A stretch of 36,342 nucleotides of DNA from Spirochaetaceae bacterium (GTDB taxonomy: Bacteria; Spirochaetota; Spirochaetia; SZUA-6; Bin103), in assembly GCA_028821475.1 (NCBI GenBank), contig JAPPGB010000015.1:1-36342 (forward strand). The letters are read 5' to 3'. A program made the position numbers and the translations under genes. Shown here piece by piece: positions 7,072 through 14,978 of this stretch (position 1 is the stretch's first letter; the number at the start of each line of letters is the position of its first letter). The notes beneath the pieces were generated by a model, which worked only from the letters and a program-made list of their open reading frames with translations, was not told where the DNA came from and searched no databases.

Positions 7072-8862
7072 ATGGCTCTTCGATTCCTTTGGTTCATGAC
7101 ACTGGCGGTCGCGCTGGTGGCTACCGTTACGTTCGCCAGCCCCGCCGGCGAAGACGAGGCGGCGATGGCCGCCGAGAAGGAGTACGTCACCGATCCGTCC
7201 ACCGGCAAGCAGGTGCTCAAGCCGGCGTACGGCGGGACCATTACCGTTGCGCAGCGACCTTTGGGGTTTGACCACGCCGACACCTGGATCAGCCACGCCG
7301 GCGGAGTGTACGCGGGAGCGGCTCTGGACAAGTTGGGCCAAGCCGACTGGGCAGTCGACCGCAGTGTCAACAAAATGGTGACCTACTATCCCGAGAGCGT
7401 CGTCGCCGACCACCTGGCCGAGAGCTGGGAGAACCCGGATCCGTTGACCTACGTCTACAAGATGCGCGACAACGTGTTCTTTCACGACAAGCCGCCGGTG
7501 AACGGTCGCCAGTTTACCGCCGACGACATGGCCGCCAACTACGAGCGCCTGTTCGGCATCGGCAGGTTTGCCGGCCAGGAGCCCGCGGTGCATACCTGGG
7601 GAACAAAAGCCCTGCCCTTCGAGTCGGTAACGGCCACCGACAAGCTGACATTGGTGATCAAGCTGTCGCGGCCGAACGCGGACACCCATCGGCAACTGTT
7701 CGACGACTGCCACGTCCGGGCATATCCGCCCGAGACCTTCGACATGCTCGGCAACGTCAACAACCTGATCGGCACCGGGCCCTTCATGGTGAACGAGTAC
7801 GTCAGCGGCAGTTCGATCACGTGGGACAGGAACCCCAACTACTGGAAGGACGACGAGAAGTACCCGGGGAACCGCCTGCCCTACGCCGACAAGCTCGTGA
7901 TGCTGTTCATGAGCGACGAGGCGACCATTCTTGCGGCACTGCGGTCGGGCCAGATCGATATCGCCGGGGCGACCGGTAACGTGCTGATCAAGTCGATCGC
8001 CAACGCGGTGCAGCTCCAGGAAGATGTCCCGGGCATGCAGCTCTTCCCGATCGCGCGCCGATCGGAGACGTCGTTGGGGATGAGAATGGATAAGCCTCCC
8101 CTTGACGACATCAGGGTGCGCCACGCGCTGCAGATGGCGCTCGACCTGAAGACCGTCACAGACAACTATTACTATGGCTTCGGCGATTGGCAGCCGACGG
8201 GGTCGATCGGGCCTGCGGTGATCGGTTACAACAACCCCTTCGATACCTGGCCCGAGGAACTCAAGAAGTTCTGGTCCTACGACCCGGCGGGTGCCGAGCG
8301 ACTGCTCGATGATGCCGGATACCCACGCGGCGCGGACGGCGTCCGCTTCCAGACCTCGATCCTGACCAGAGTCGACCGGAGCGACGTGGGCTATATGGAG
8401 CTGGTAGCCGGCTACTGGAAGGAGATCGGCGTGGAGGCCGAGATCGAGGCGGTGGACAGCGCCACGTACGAGGGACGGCGCGCGGCGTTGGATTTCGACG
8501 GATTGAAAGACTTCTGGGCCGTCGGCGCCGACTACGGGCAGATGGCCTCTACTCTCGGCCAGTTTCGCGACGACTCAAGCTACAGGGCCGGCACCTTCAG
8601 CGACCCGGTGTTCGAGGCCAAATATGACGAGTTGGACGCTGCCGCTGGTGACGCGGAGGAGCACCGACGGCTGGCGAAGGCGCTCGACATGTACGTCATC
8701 GAGCAGCACCCCTACATCTATGGTCCGCGGGTTCCAGCGTTCAACATTGCGCAGCCATGGATCGTCGGCTACAACGGCGAGATGGCGATCGGCAACTGCG
8801 CCTGGAATGGGCCCTACGCGCGCATGTGGATCGATAGTCAGCTCAAGGCCGAGTTGAACTAA
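7072..8862 (+). CDS. ABC transporter substrate-binding protein, family 5 (dpp2)
   Basis: A 596-residue periplasmic solute-binding protein of the SBP_bac_5 family. The signal peptide (MALRFLWFMTLAVALVATVTF) ends near an ASPAG site without a lipobox Cys. The mature protein begins with the paralogue-like block YVTDPSTGKQVLKPAYGGTI. Family landmarks include KPPVNGRQFTADDM, LIGTGPFMV, WDRNPNYWK and ALRSGQIDIAG. ATG 7072 follows GGGGGAG by 5 nt; the frame is open about 190 nt further upstream but that part is Arg/Pro-rich noise. Its sequence is more GC-rich and more divergent than the other three binding proteins and it lacks their shared leader, suggesting a different history. Substrate unknown. 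Confidence 0.93.
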   Translation: MALRFLWFMTLAVALVATVTFASPAGEDEAAMAAEKEYVTDPSTGKQVLKPAYGGTITVAQRPLGFDHADTWISHAGGVYAGAALDKLGQADWAVDRSVNKMVTYYPESVVADHLAESWENPDPLTYVYKMRDNVFFHDKPPVNGRQFTADDMAANYERLFGIGRFAGQEPAVHTWGTKALPFESVTATDKLTLVIKLSRPNADTHRQLFDDCHVRAYPPETFDMLGNVNNLIGTGPFMVNEYVSGSSITWDRNPNYWKDDEKYPGNRLPYADKLVMLFMSDEATILAALRSGQIDIAGATGNVLIKSIANAVQLQEDVPGMQLFPIARRSETSLGMRMDKPPLDDIRVRHALQMALDLKTVTDNYYYGFGDWQPTGSIGPAVIGYNNPFDTWPEELKKFWSYDPAGAERLLDDAGYPRGADGVRFQTSILTRVDRSDVGYMELVAGYWKEIGVEAEIEAVDSATYEGRRAALDFDGLKDFWAVGADYGQMASTLGQFRDDSSYRAGTFSDPVFEAKYDELDAAAGDAEEHRRLAKALDMYVIEQHPYIYGPRVPAFNIAQPWIVGYNGEMAIGNCAWNGPYARMWIDSQLKAELN

Positions 8863-8880
8863 GCTCGTTTTGGTTTTTGT

Positions 8881-8912
8881 GGTCTGGGGCCACGCCTGCG
8901 CGGCCCCAGACC
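8881..8912 (+). promoter_or_regulatory. Intercistronic hairpin between binding protein and permease, dpp2
   Basis: GGTCTGGGGCC (8881-8891) and GGCCCCAGACC (8902-8912) form a perfect 11-bp stem with a 10-nt loop in the 60-nt gap. The sequence differs from the dpp1/3/4 hairpins but the position is the same, pointing to a conserved role in differential expression of the binding protein and permeases. The T-rich run (TTTTGGTTTTTG) precedes rather than follows the stem, so it is not a canonical terminator. Confidence 0.65.
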
Positions 8913-8922
8913 CTCCAGTTCT

Positions 8923-9882
8923 GTGCGCACGTACGTCATCCGGCGGCTGCTGCTGTTCATCCCGACGCTGTTCATCCTGAGCGCGCTGGTGTTCTTCTCG
9001 GTGCGCCTGCTCCCCGGGGACTACATCGACATCCTGCTGAGCGACTCTCAGTTCGTCGGGACCGAGGTCGACCGGGAGCGGTTGAGCGAGATGCTGGGAC
9101 TGAACGTCCCAACCCACATCGCGTACGTGCGCTGGGTGTCGGGGATCCTGTTGCGCGGTACGCTCGGTCAGTCCCTGCAACGGGACCTGGAGCCCGTGGA
9201 GGCGAAGATCCTCGCCAGAGTGCCCGTCACCCTGGAGTTGGGGGCGGTGGCGCTGCTCATCGGCCTTGTGATCGCGCTGCCGGTGGGCATCTACTCGGCG
9301 GTGCGCCAGGACAGCGTAGGCGATTACGCGGGCCGCAGCGTCGCCATCTTCGGGCTGGCCACGCCCAACTTCTGGCTGGCCCTCATGGTCCTCATCTTTC
9401 CCGCCATCTGGTGGGGCTGGGCGCCGCCGCTGCGACTGTATCCTTTCAGCGAGGATCCGCTGGCCCATATCGGCGCGTTCCTCATCCCCGGCCTGATCCT
9501 GGGCACCTACCTGTCTGCCGCCACCATGCGGATGACGCGCACCATGATGCTGGAGGTGCTGCGGCAGGACTACGTGCGGACGGCTTGGGCCAAGGGCCTG
9601 CGCGAGCGGCTGGTGGTCGTCCGTCACGCGATGAAGAACGCGCTCATCCCGGTGGTGACGCTCATCGGGCTGCAGTTGCCGATCCTGGTGGGTGGCTCGG
9701 TCATCATCGAGACGCTGTTCAACCTCCCCGGCCTGGGGTCGCTGTTCGTCCAGTCGCTGTCGATCCGTGACTATCCGATGGTATCGGGCATCAACCTGTT
9801 CTTTGCCACCTTCATCCTGTTCAACAACCTGCTGATCGACCTGCTGTACGGTTACCTCGACGCGAGGATTCGCTACCAGTGA
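8923..9882 (+). CDS. ABC transporter permease, DppB-like (dpp2)
   Basis: A 319-residue BPD_transp_1 permease starting at GTG 8923, which gives the expected VRTYVIRRLLLFIPTLF first helix, then VRLLPGD. Later helices and an EAA loop follow (LRQDYVRTAWAKG through KNALIPVV, about residues 210-243). The C-terminus is YLDARIRYQ. It is about 17 residues shorter than its dpp1 counterpart, mainly in the first periplasmic loop. The stop codon overlaps the start of the next gene (GTGA), implying translational coupling. Confidence 0.93.
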   Translation: MRTYVIRRLLLFIPTLFILSALVFFSVRLLPGDYIDILLSDSQFVGTEVDRERLSEMLGLNVPTHIAYVRWVSGILLRGTLGQSLQRDLEPVEAKILARVPVTLELGAVALLIGLVIALPVGIYSAVRQDSVGDYAGRSVAIFGLATPNFWLALMVLIFPAIWWGWAPPLRLYPFSEDPLAHIGAFLIPGLILGTYLSAATMRMTRTMMLEVLRQDYVRTAWAKGLRERLVVVRHAMKNALIPVVTLIGLQLPILVGGSVIIETLFNLPGLGSLFVQSLSIRDYPMVSGINLFFATFILFNNLLIDLLYGYLDARIRYQ

Positions 9883-10853
9883 TTGGGATCTCCGACCCTA
9901 TCGCCGATCCGGTCGGCGCAAAAGCGCGACGCCGGCGCGGTCCTCTTGCAGACTTCTTTTACCGGCTGGTCCGGGAGAAGCCGTTGGGCCTGCTCGGCGC
10001 GGTGATCATCGTGCTGTTCGTGCTGGTGGGCATCTTCGCCGACGTGGTGGCGCCCGACCCCGACCTGCGCCAGGACGTGACCCGGAGCCTGCAGGGCTCC
10101 TCCGCCCGGCATCTGCTGGGAACCGATCATATCGGGCGCGACTTCCTGAGCCGCAACATCTACGGCGCCCGCCTGTCGCTGCTGGTCGGCTTCGCGGCGA
10201 CCACGGGGGCGGTGCTGGTGGCCACCGTCGTCGGCGGCCTGTCGGGGTTCATCGGCGGCCGACTCGACATGGTGACGCAGAGATTCGTCGATGCCTGGAT
10301 GGCGTTTCCGGGACTGCTCCTGCTCATGACCATCATGTCGATTCTGGGTACCGGTGCACCGCAGATCGTCATCGTGCTGGGCCTGACCTACGGCGTCGGC
10401 AGCTCGCGCGTGGTCCGGGGTGCGGTGATCGGCGTAAAGGAGAACGCCTACTTCCAGGCCGCGCAGGCGGTCGGCAGCCCGCCCTGGCGCACGGTGCTGC
10501 GCCACGTGCTGCCGAACGTGCTGGCGCCCATCGTCATCATCTTCAGCATCACCATCGGCGCGGTCATCATCACCGAGGCCAGCTTGAGCTTTCTCGGCTT
10601 CGGGCTGCCGCTGAGCGTTCCGAGCTGGGGCGGCCTGCTGAGCCGCGAGGGGCGCAAGTACATGCAGCAGGCGCCGGGGCTGGCGATGTGGCCCGGCATC
10701 TTCCTGACCATCGTGGTGTACAGCTTCAACATGTTCGGCGACGCGGTGCGCGACCTGCTCGACCCGCGCCTGCGCGGAGGGGTCGGGCGGATGGGCGCCC
10801 ACGGCGGCAAGGCGCTGCAGAAAGCGGTGCGGACGCGCTCTTCGCGTAGCTGA
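9879..10853 (+). CDS. ABC transporter permease, DppC-like (dpp2)
   Basis: A 324-residue permease. GTG 9879 overlaps the DppB stop by 4 nt. After a polar tail (about 1-30) come VREKPLGLLGA and the first helix, the signature LLGTDHIGRDFLSRN, the core helices, the EAA loop (AQAVGSPPWRTVLRHVLPN) and FLGFGLPLSVPSWGG. It ends LLDPRLRGG followed by a basic tail of about 25 residues that the paralogues lack. It should form the membrane channel with the upstream permease. No ATPase gene follows; an MlrC-type peptidase is next, after a hairpin. Confidence 0.93.
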   Translation: MIGISDPIADPVGAKARRRRGPLADFFYRLVREKPLGLLGAVIIVLFVLVGIFADVVAPDPDLRQDVTRSLQGSSARHLLGTDHIGRDFLSRNIYGARLSLLVGFAATTGAVLVATVVGGLSGFIGGRLDMVTQRFVDAWMAFPGLLLLMTIMSILGTGAPQIVIVLGLTYGVGSSRVVRGAVIGVKENAYFQAAQAVGSPPWRTVLRHVLPNVLAPIVIIFSITIGAVIITEASLSFLGFGLPLSVPSWGGLLSREGRKYMQQAPGLAMWPGIFLTIVVYSFNMFGDAVRDLLDPRLRGGVGRMGAHGGKALQKAVRTRSSRS

Positions 10854-10857
10854 CCGA

Positions 10858-10884
10858 ACGCTGCCTGGGCGCACGGCCCAGCGT
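10858..10884 (+). terminator. Hairpin after dpp2
   Basis: ACGCT...GGGC pairs with GCCC-AGCGT around a GCACG loop, with a small bulge in the left arm, 5 nt after the dpp2 permease stop. No T-tract follows, so termination is only plausible. Confidence 0.4.
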
Positions 10885-11009
10885 ACAGGATTGATTGCGG
10901 CCTTCGGTTCATTTACTGGGTCGGCAAGGTCGGCAACGGCCTGTTCGCCACTTTCCCAGTCTCGGGTTACACTGCCGGGGAGGACGGCTTAAGAAGCGCA
11001 GATGAGCTT

Positions 11010-12533
11010 ATGAGTGTTGAGAAACCCCGGATTGCGATGTTGGGGATGCATCTGGAAAGCAACGCCTTCGCGCCGGTGACCACAGAGAACGATTTTGGTT
11101 ATCTGGAGGGCGCAGCAATATTGGTGGAGGCAGCCAAATCGGCACCGGCAATGCCTGCGGAAATTCGTGGCTTTATCGAAGCGATGAGCGCTGCCGGTGC
11201 CTGGGAGCCAGTGCCGATTGTGATCACTGGTGCGGAACCTGGAGGACCGGCAGAGCAATCTTTTGTGGATGAATGCATGGCTCGGATGCGGGCAATGCTG
11301 ACTGCGGCAGGGCCATTGGATGGGATTTTTGTGAGCAATCACGGGGCGATGACAGCGACCGGAGGAACGGATCCAGATGGGGAAATTTACGCGCTGGCCC
11401 GTGACGCTGTGGGCATGAACAAACCGGTGATCGCCACAGTCGATCTGCACGCCAACATCTCGGAGCGGATGGTGCATAGTGTGGATGCGATAATTTCCTA
11501 CCGGACCAATCCGCATGTCGATGCAAGAGAGCGGGCTGCCGAAGCTGCTCATTTGCTGCGCCGGTTGCTCTCCGGAGAAAGACTGGAGAAAACCTGGATT
11601 CGAATGCCGATCACTCCTCCGTCAGTGACGCTGCTCACCGCTCACGGCGCTTATGCGGATATGATTGCAGAAGGCCAACGCTGGATCAGCCCGGAGTTGC
11701 CGTTGGTTTCAGTAGTCGGCGGTTTTGCTTTTGGCGATACTCCGGAGAATGGCTTGACCATCCTGACCTATGGTTCCGGCCGCAAACCGAAACAGTTAGC
11801 CCTGAAACTGGCAGAAATGGCGTGGGCGGATCGGGAACGTTTTCGTTTCCACCTGACTCCTCTTGAGGAAGCGATCCGGCGGGCAGTAGAGGCCGGACAG
11901 AGCCCTGGAGGGCCAACGGTTTGTCTGGCCGATGTGGCTGACAATCCAGGTGGGGGAGGCCGCGGCAACACCACGGATATTCTGGAAGGTTTGTTGGCGG
12001 CCAATGTGCAACATGCACTGTACGGGAATTTCGTTGACCCTGTTGTCGCCGCCCGTTGCCACGAGGCGGGGGTCGGAGCACGATTGCCGGTCGTTTTCAA
12101 TGCAACCAACGCGGACACTCAGGGACGAGCCGTTCCGGCTGAAATAGAGGTGCTGGGGCTGTCCGATGGCAACATTGTTGGGAGACGAGGGATTTATCGG
12201 GGACGCACAGCGAAACTTGGCCGTGCAGCGTTGGTGCGCTGCGGAGGATTGACCATGATTGTCTGTTCTCGTCGGGTGCAGTGTGCCGATCCTGCGTTTT
12301 TCGAGAGTTTTTCTCTGGACATCGGAGTCTTCCGTTCCCTGACAGTCAAATCTCGTGGCCATTTTCGTGCCGGTTTTGATGAGTATTATCGCCACGAGCA
12401 GATTCTCGAAGTCGATGCGGCGGGGTTGACGTCGCCAGTGCTGGCACGCTTCTCCTGGAAGGGGCTCCCTCGACCGGTTTGGCCGTTGGATTTGGACACG
12501 CAATGGACACCACCGGAGCTAGGAATGTTGTAA
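11010..12533 (+). CDS. M81 family metallopeptidase (MlrC-type)
   Basis: A 507-residue protein of the M81/microcystin-degradation MlrC family. The N-terminal DUF1485-type domain (about 1-290) starts RIAMLGMHLESNAFAP and contains SNHGAM and TVDLHANIS, the His/Asp-rich motifs expected around the metal site. The MlrC C-terminal domain (about 300-490) begins VCLADVADNPGGGGRGNTT. Family members are thought to be zinc peptidases acting on modified or cyclic peptides, though most are uncharacterised. Its base composition is less GC-rich than dpp2 on one side and the Rpn gene on the other, suggesting separate acquisition. Next to a peptide-type importer, a role in degrading imported peptides is plausible but unproven. 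Confidence 0.9.
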   Translation: MSVEKPRIAMLGMHLESNAFAPVTTENDFGYLEGAAILVEAAKSAPAMPAEIRGFIEAMSAAGAWEPVPIVITGAEPGGPAEQSFVDECMARMRAMLTAAGPLDGIFVSNHGAMTATGGTDPDGEIYALARDAVGMNKPVIATVDLHANISERMVHSVDAIISYRTNPHVDARERAAEAAHLLRRLLSGERLEKTWIRMPITPPSVTLLTAHGAYADMIAEGQRWISPELPLVSVVGGFAFGDTPENGLTILTYGSGRKPKQLALKLAEMAWADRERFRFHLTPLEEAIRRAVEAGQSPGGPTVCLADVADNPGGGGRGNTTDILEGLLAANVQHALYGNFVDPVVAARCHEAGVGARLPVVFNATNADTQGRAVPAEIEVLGLSDGNIVGRRGIYRGRTAKLGRAALVRCGGLTMIVCSRRVQCADPAFFESFSLDIGVFRSLTVKSRGHFRAGFDEYYRHEQILEVDAAGLTSPVLARFSWKGLPRPVWPLDLDTQWTPPELGML

Positions 12534-12573
12534 TACCATTTGTCGATTATCTCGAATCGAAAGGAAGGTCACG

Positions 12574-12612
12574 ATGACGGACGTGATGGAGGGGCAAGCG
12601 CCGACTCGGTGA
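12574..12612 (+). pseudogene. Possible truncated gene start
   Basis: AAAGGAAGG followed 5 nt later by ATG gives a convincing initiation site, yet the frame closes after 12 codons (MTDVMEGQAPTR). It lies 40 bp after the M81 gene on the same strand and just before the oppositely oriented Rpn-type gene. The simplest reading is the 5' remnant of the next gene of an M81 operon, cut when the downstream segment was inserted. Confidence 0.35.
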
Positions 12613-12671
12613 GCAAGCAAGTTCGTGACGGCGAATTCGTCGGGCCTCAGTCTCCCGCCTACGCACGGCCG

Positions 12672-13676
12672 TCACCCCGACAGGACTCGCCGCACCTCGT
12701 CCGCATCCACCGCCAGCGCCGCGGCGATCGCCTCGGTATCCTGTCCCAGGCCATGCAGGCGGCGGATCGCCTGCGCGTGCAGCAGGCGCAGTTCCTGCTC
12801 CGCCTGCTGCCGCTGCTGCTCCGCCTGGTGTCGAGCCCGCTTCGCTCGCTGCGCCCGCTGCCGCTCCTGCTCCGCACGACGCTTGTGGTACTCCAACTGC
12901 CGCATCAACAGGATCGAGTCCCGGAACAGCAGGTCCTCACCCTCCATGCTGCGCCGCACCTCTTCTTCCGCCATCGCCTCCCGCAACTGCCGCAGCACAA
13001 AGGCGCACTCCGCCGGATACTCCCCTTCCTCGATCGTCAGCACGTGCGCGTCGCCACGACCGTTGCCTTTTACCAGTCCCTGGTCGAAGATCGCCAGCAG
13101 CCGCTCCAGCTCGTCCCGCCGCCGGCTCGCCAGCCGCGGGATCTGGATGATGTGGCTGCGGTGATGGATGCCCTCCACCAGTGGATGGCTCGCCGCAAGC
13201 TCCCGCCCCGTGCGCCGCTCGGTCACCCGCGGACAGACGTCGATCACCGCTTCGGCCGACAGACCATCCGGGGCGTAGCCCAGGAAGTAGATCGTCACGA
13301 TCGGCACCGCTTCGGCGCGGCCCGAAGGGAGGGTGAGGATGGTGTCCCCGCTGGCGATCCGCTGGGCCAGGTAGCCCCGGAAGCGATTGATCACGGTCTG
13401 CGCGTTGGCCTTCAGGATCTCGATCAGGACCTGCCGCTCACTCCCGTCGTGGGTCTGAACCCGAGCCGCGAAGGTCATGCGCAGCAGCGTCAGCGGCAGG
13501 TCGTGCTCCGGGTCTTCGGGGGTACGGCGCAGGGCGGTCCCCTTCGGGCTGACGGTGAGCGACTGCACCGCCAGGCCGGTGATCCTGCCGATCAGCAGAC
13601 GGGCGACGCGCTGGTCCTGCATCAGGTACGTGAACACCACGTCGTAGATCGGGTTGGCGACGTCCACGCTCCGCAT
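12672..13676 (-). CDS. Rpn/PD-(D/E)XK-type nuclease family protein
   Basis: A 334-residue protein that I place, by its N-terminus (NPIYDVVFTYLMQDQRVARLLIGRITG), in the Rpn-like group often annotated 'PD-(D/E)XK nuclease family transposase'. Residues 1-170 form the nuclease-like region, with QVLIEILKAN a candidate for the acidic-x-Lys core (D/ExK is less clear than in canonical members). Residues 250-310 are a charged, Glu/Arg/Gln-rich coiled coil, followed by a short helical end with GLGQDTEAIAAALAVDADEVRRVL. Rpn proteins promote RecA-independent recombination in enterobacteria; the role here is unknown. The plus-strand frame over the same DNA is an antisense shadow. Confidence 0.8.
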   Translation of the reverse strand: MRSVDVANPIYDVVFTYLMQDQRVARLLIGRITGLAVQSLTVSPKGTALRRTPEDPEHDLPLTLLRMTFAARVQTHDGSERQVLIEILKANAQTVINRFRGYLAQRIASGDTILTLPSGRAEAVPIVTIYFLGYAPDGLSAEAVIDVCPRVTERRTGRELAASHPLVEGIHHRSHIIQIPRLASRRRDELERLLAIFDQGLVKGNGRGDAHVLTIEEGEYPAECAFVLRQLREAMAEEEVRRSMEGEDLLFRDSILLMRQLEYHKRRAEQERQRAQRAKRARHQAEQQRQQAEQELRLLHAQAIRRLHGLGQDTEAIAAALAVDADEVRRVLSG

Positions 13677-13726
13677 TGAACCTGCGGCCCGCGCGCTGCG
13701 TCAATTGCCTTGCCCGTGTTGCGGAT

Positions 13727-13763
13727 GAGCGGTGCGGCGCCGGGGGGCGGCGCCGCACCGCTC
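13727..13763. other. Perfect 15-bp hairpin
   Basis: GAGCGGTGCGGCGCC (13727-13741) and GGCGCCGCACCGCTC (13749-13763) are exact inverted repeats around a 7-nt G-rich loop. The hairpin lies downstream of the truncated VapC and 50 bp upstream of the Rpn-type gene on the minus strand. It could terminate transcripts coming from the antitoxin or mark an insertion end; no T-tract is evident. Confidence 0.6.
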
Positions 13764-13843
13764 ACTACAGTCGGGCTCGGCCCTTCCTCCGTCAGCGGCG
13801 GCCCACCTCCCTCCCGATCAGAAGGCTGCCAGCCGCCTCGGCA

Positions 13844-13889
13844 TTCTCATCCTGATTGTCGCTGCGTTCTCATCTTGGTTGTCGCTCGC
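13844..13889 (+). repeat. Imperfect 23-bp tandem duplication in the vapC remnant
   Basis: The segments 13844-13866 and 13867-13889, both beginning TTCTCATC and containing TTGTCGCT, differ at only a few bases. The duplication covers the distal part of the VapC remnant and its stop codon. Confidence 0.6.
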
Positions 13890-13945
13890 CAGTCCCGTGT
13901 GATCAGAGCGGCAACGAGGATTCCGGTGTCGAGCACAACACGCAC
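13847..13945 (-). pseudogene. Truncated VapC (PIN-domain) toxin
   Basis: GTG 13945 begins 3 nt after the antitoxin stop and encodes VRVVLDTGILVAALITRD, the typical first strand and helix of a PIN-domain RNase including its first catalytic Asp (LDTG). After that the sequence runs into a 23-bp tandem duplication and stops at 32 codons. Full-length VapC is about 130 residues, so the other acidic catalytic residues are absent and the toxin must be dead. Confidence 0.75.
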
Positions 13946-13948
13946 CCC

Positions 13949-14173
13949 TCACGCTCGCTCGAGAGCCTCCTCGACGGCCTGCATGACAGCATCGGTATGT
14001 CCCGCGTTTCGCTCTTTGACTTCTGCGACGGTCAGATCGAACAGCTTTTCTCTCACGGCGTCCTCAACAAACTGCGAGAGATGCCCCTTCTTCAGTCCCC
14101 GACTCGCAAGGAAGGTACGCAGGGCGCGGTCAGTTGCTTCGGAGACCACCAGCGACCATCGAGTTGTACTCAT
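13949..14173 (-). CDS. Ribbon-helix-helix antitoxin-like protein
   Basis: A 74-residue protein: the basic beta strand TRWSLVVSEATDRALRTFLASRG leads into a helix-turn-helix-like KKGHLSQFVEDAVREKLF, the RHH_1/CopG pattern, followed by an acidic C-terminal helix suited to toxin binding. In VapBC-type loci such proteins repress their own operon and neutralise the PIN toxin. Here the partner is only a 32-codon remnant, leaving an orphan antitoxin. ATG 14173 has only a weak purine-rich stretch upstream. Confidence 0.75.
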   Translation of the reverse strand: MSTTRWSLVVSEATDRALRTFLASRGLKKGHLSQFVEDAVREKLFDLTVAEVKERNAGHTDAVMQAVEEALERA

Positions 14174-14520
14174 ACATCCATCATAAGCGTATGTGTGCTG
14201 ACACGCCTATCACCACTGACGATCTCATCTGCCGTGTCCGAAGGCCCCTTGTTCGCGACCGACCGTGTCTGCCCACGAACGGACGACGCGTCAGTCGTGT
14301 GATGAGTTACCAGTACACTCCGCCGACTGGGTCTGCGGTGCCCGATGATGCGCAGACTGGTGGAGGTCACGCTGCATCAGACGTGATACCGCGGGGGGTG
14401 CCGGTCGGCGCTGTTGGCAGGGTGGCCGCGCTCGCAAGAGAGTGCACCGTTAGGGGTTCGGCGAATGCAGATGATGCGCCCCGACGACCGCCAGCGCGGT
14501 GGCCGGTGATGTTCGGTGGC
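14174..14520. other. Intergenic stretch without a recognisable gene
   Basis: Divergent control region between the RHH antitoxin (minus) and dpp3 (plus). Short frames such as one starting ATGATGCGC at about 14345 resemble nothing known. No RNA gene or clear repeat is visible. Confidence 0.45.
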
Positions 14521-14632
14521 GTCCGAGTCGTTGACAGGCGCGCCGCGCCTATGCTAGCGTGCCTCGCCTGGGGCGACGGATGCCGATGAAGCGCCATGAT
14601 GACAGGCAGCGCAGTGACGGGTTGCCGGTGAC
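14521..14632 (+). promoter_or_regulatory. Shared promoter-like block, dpp3 copy
   Basis: The block starts GTCCGAGTCG and TTGACA (14531-14536), with TATGCTAGC (14550-14558) as a possible -10 region at a short spacing. It continues about 75 nt through ATGACAGGCAGCGCA to GGTTGCCGGTGAC. Nearly the same block occurs on the minus strand at 23760-23652 (dpp4) and 25804-25689 (M20 gene). Conservation beyond the core promoter suggests an operator or 5'-UTR element as well. The -10 assignment is uncertain. Confidence 0.5.
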
Positions 14633-14654
14633 CTTCGCTCACCCCGGTGACCCC

Positions 14655-14680
14655 CACGAGTCGTTGACGGCGCGCCGCAA
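14655..14680 (+). repeat. Second copy of the -35-type motif in the dpp3 leader
   Basis: CGAGTCGTTGACGGCGCGCCGC repeats, with one base missing, the sequence CGAGTCGTTGACAGGCGCGC at about 14525, 130 bp downstream of the first copy. It may be a second promoter or a protein-binding site; no good -10 follows it. Confidence 0.45.
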
Positions 14681-14781
14681 TGGTGCCGGATCCCCGCCTG
14701 CGTTGGCGGCCACTCAGACTCACTGCTGCTCCGACCACCGCCACGCGTGGCGTTGTAACGCAGATCCCGACGTAGATCTAG

Positions 14782-14978
14782 CGAAGAAGGAGGTTCGAAT
14801 GATACTCAAAGAACCGCACGCGCGCTCGGCGTGGGCCGGGGTGCACCCGGATGAGTCACACGCCGCGCGCTTAGTGAATCTGACTCAGACTGGCCGTCCG
14901 CGTTGCGTGCCCGAGAGTAGCCAGGGAGCGGTAATCCGCTACGCAATACTCTCAAAAATCACTTCGAATGGAGAAACA
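14782..14978 (+). promoter_or_regulatory. Conserved dpp leader, copy 2 (upstream of dpp3)
   Basis: AAGGAGG (14787-14793) precedes an ATG at 14799 that opens the MILKEPHARSA frame. The GC stem (GCGCTCGGCGTG against CACACGCCGCGCGC ending 14870) has one mismatch compared with the other copies, and the inner CCGGG/CCCGG stem is kept. The interleaved pairs are GCGTTGCGT (14900-14908) with CCGCTACGC (14936-14944, two mismatches) and GAGAGTA (14913-14919) with TACTCTC (14947-14953, perfect). In this copy the upstream ORF has lost its stop (TGA to TGG) and is open, in frame, to the binding-protein gene 180 nt later. Confidence 0.7.

Noticed and set aside
7003-8124. 373-residue minus-strand open frame opposite the dpp2 binding protein
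   Set aside because: Antisense shadow; the plus strand encodes a clear SBP_bac_5 protein.
12540-13679. 379-residue plus-strand open frame
   Set aside because: It is rich in Arg/Gln/Leu/His and antisense to the Rpn-type protein, which has a recognisable N-terminus and coiled coil.
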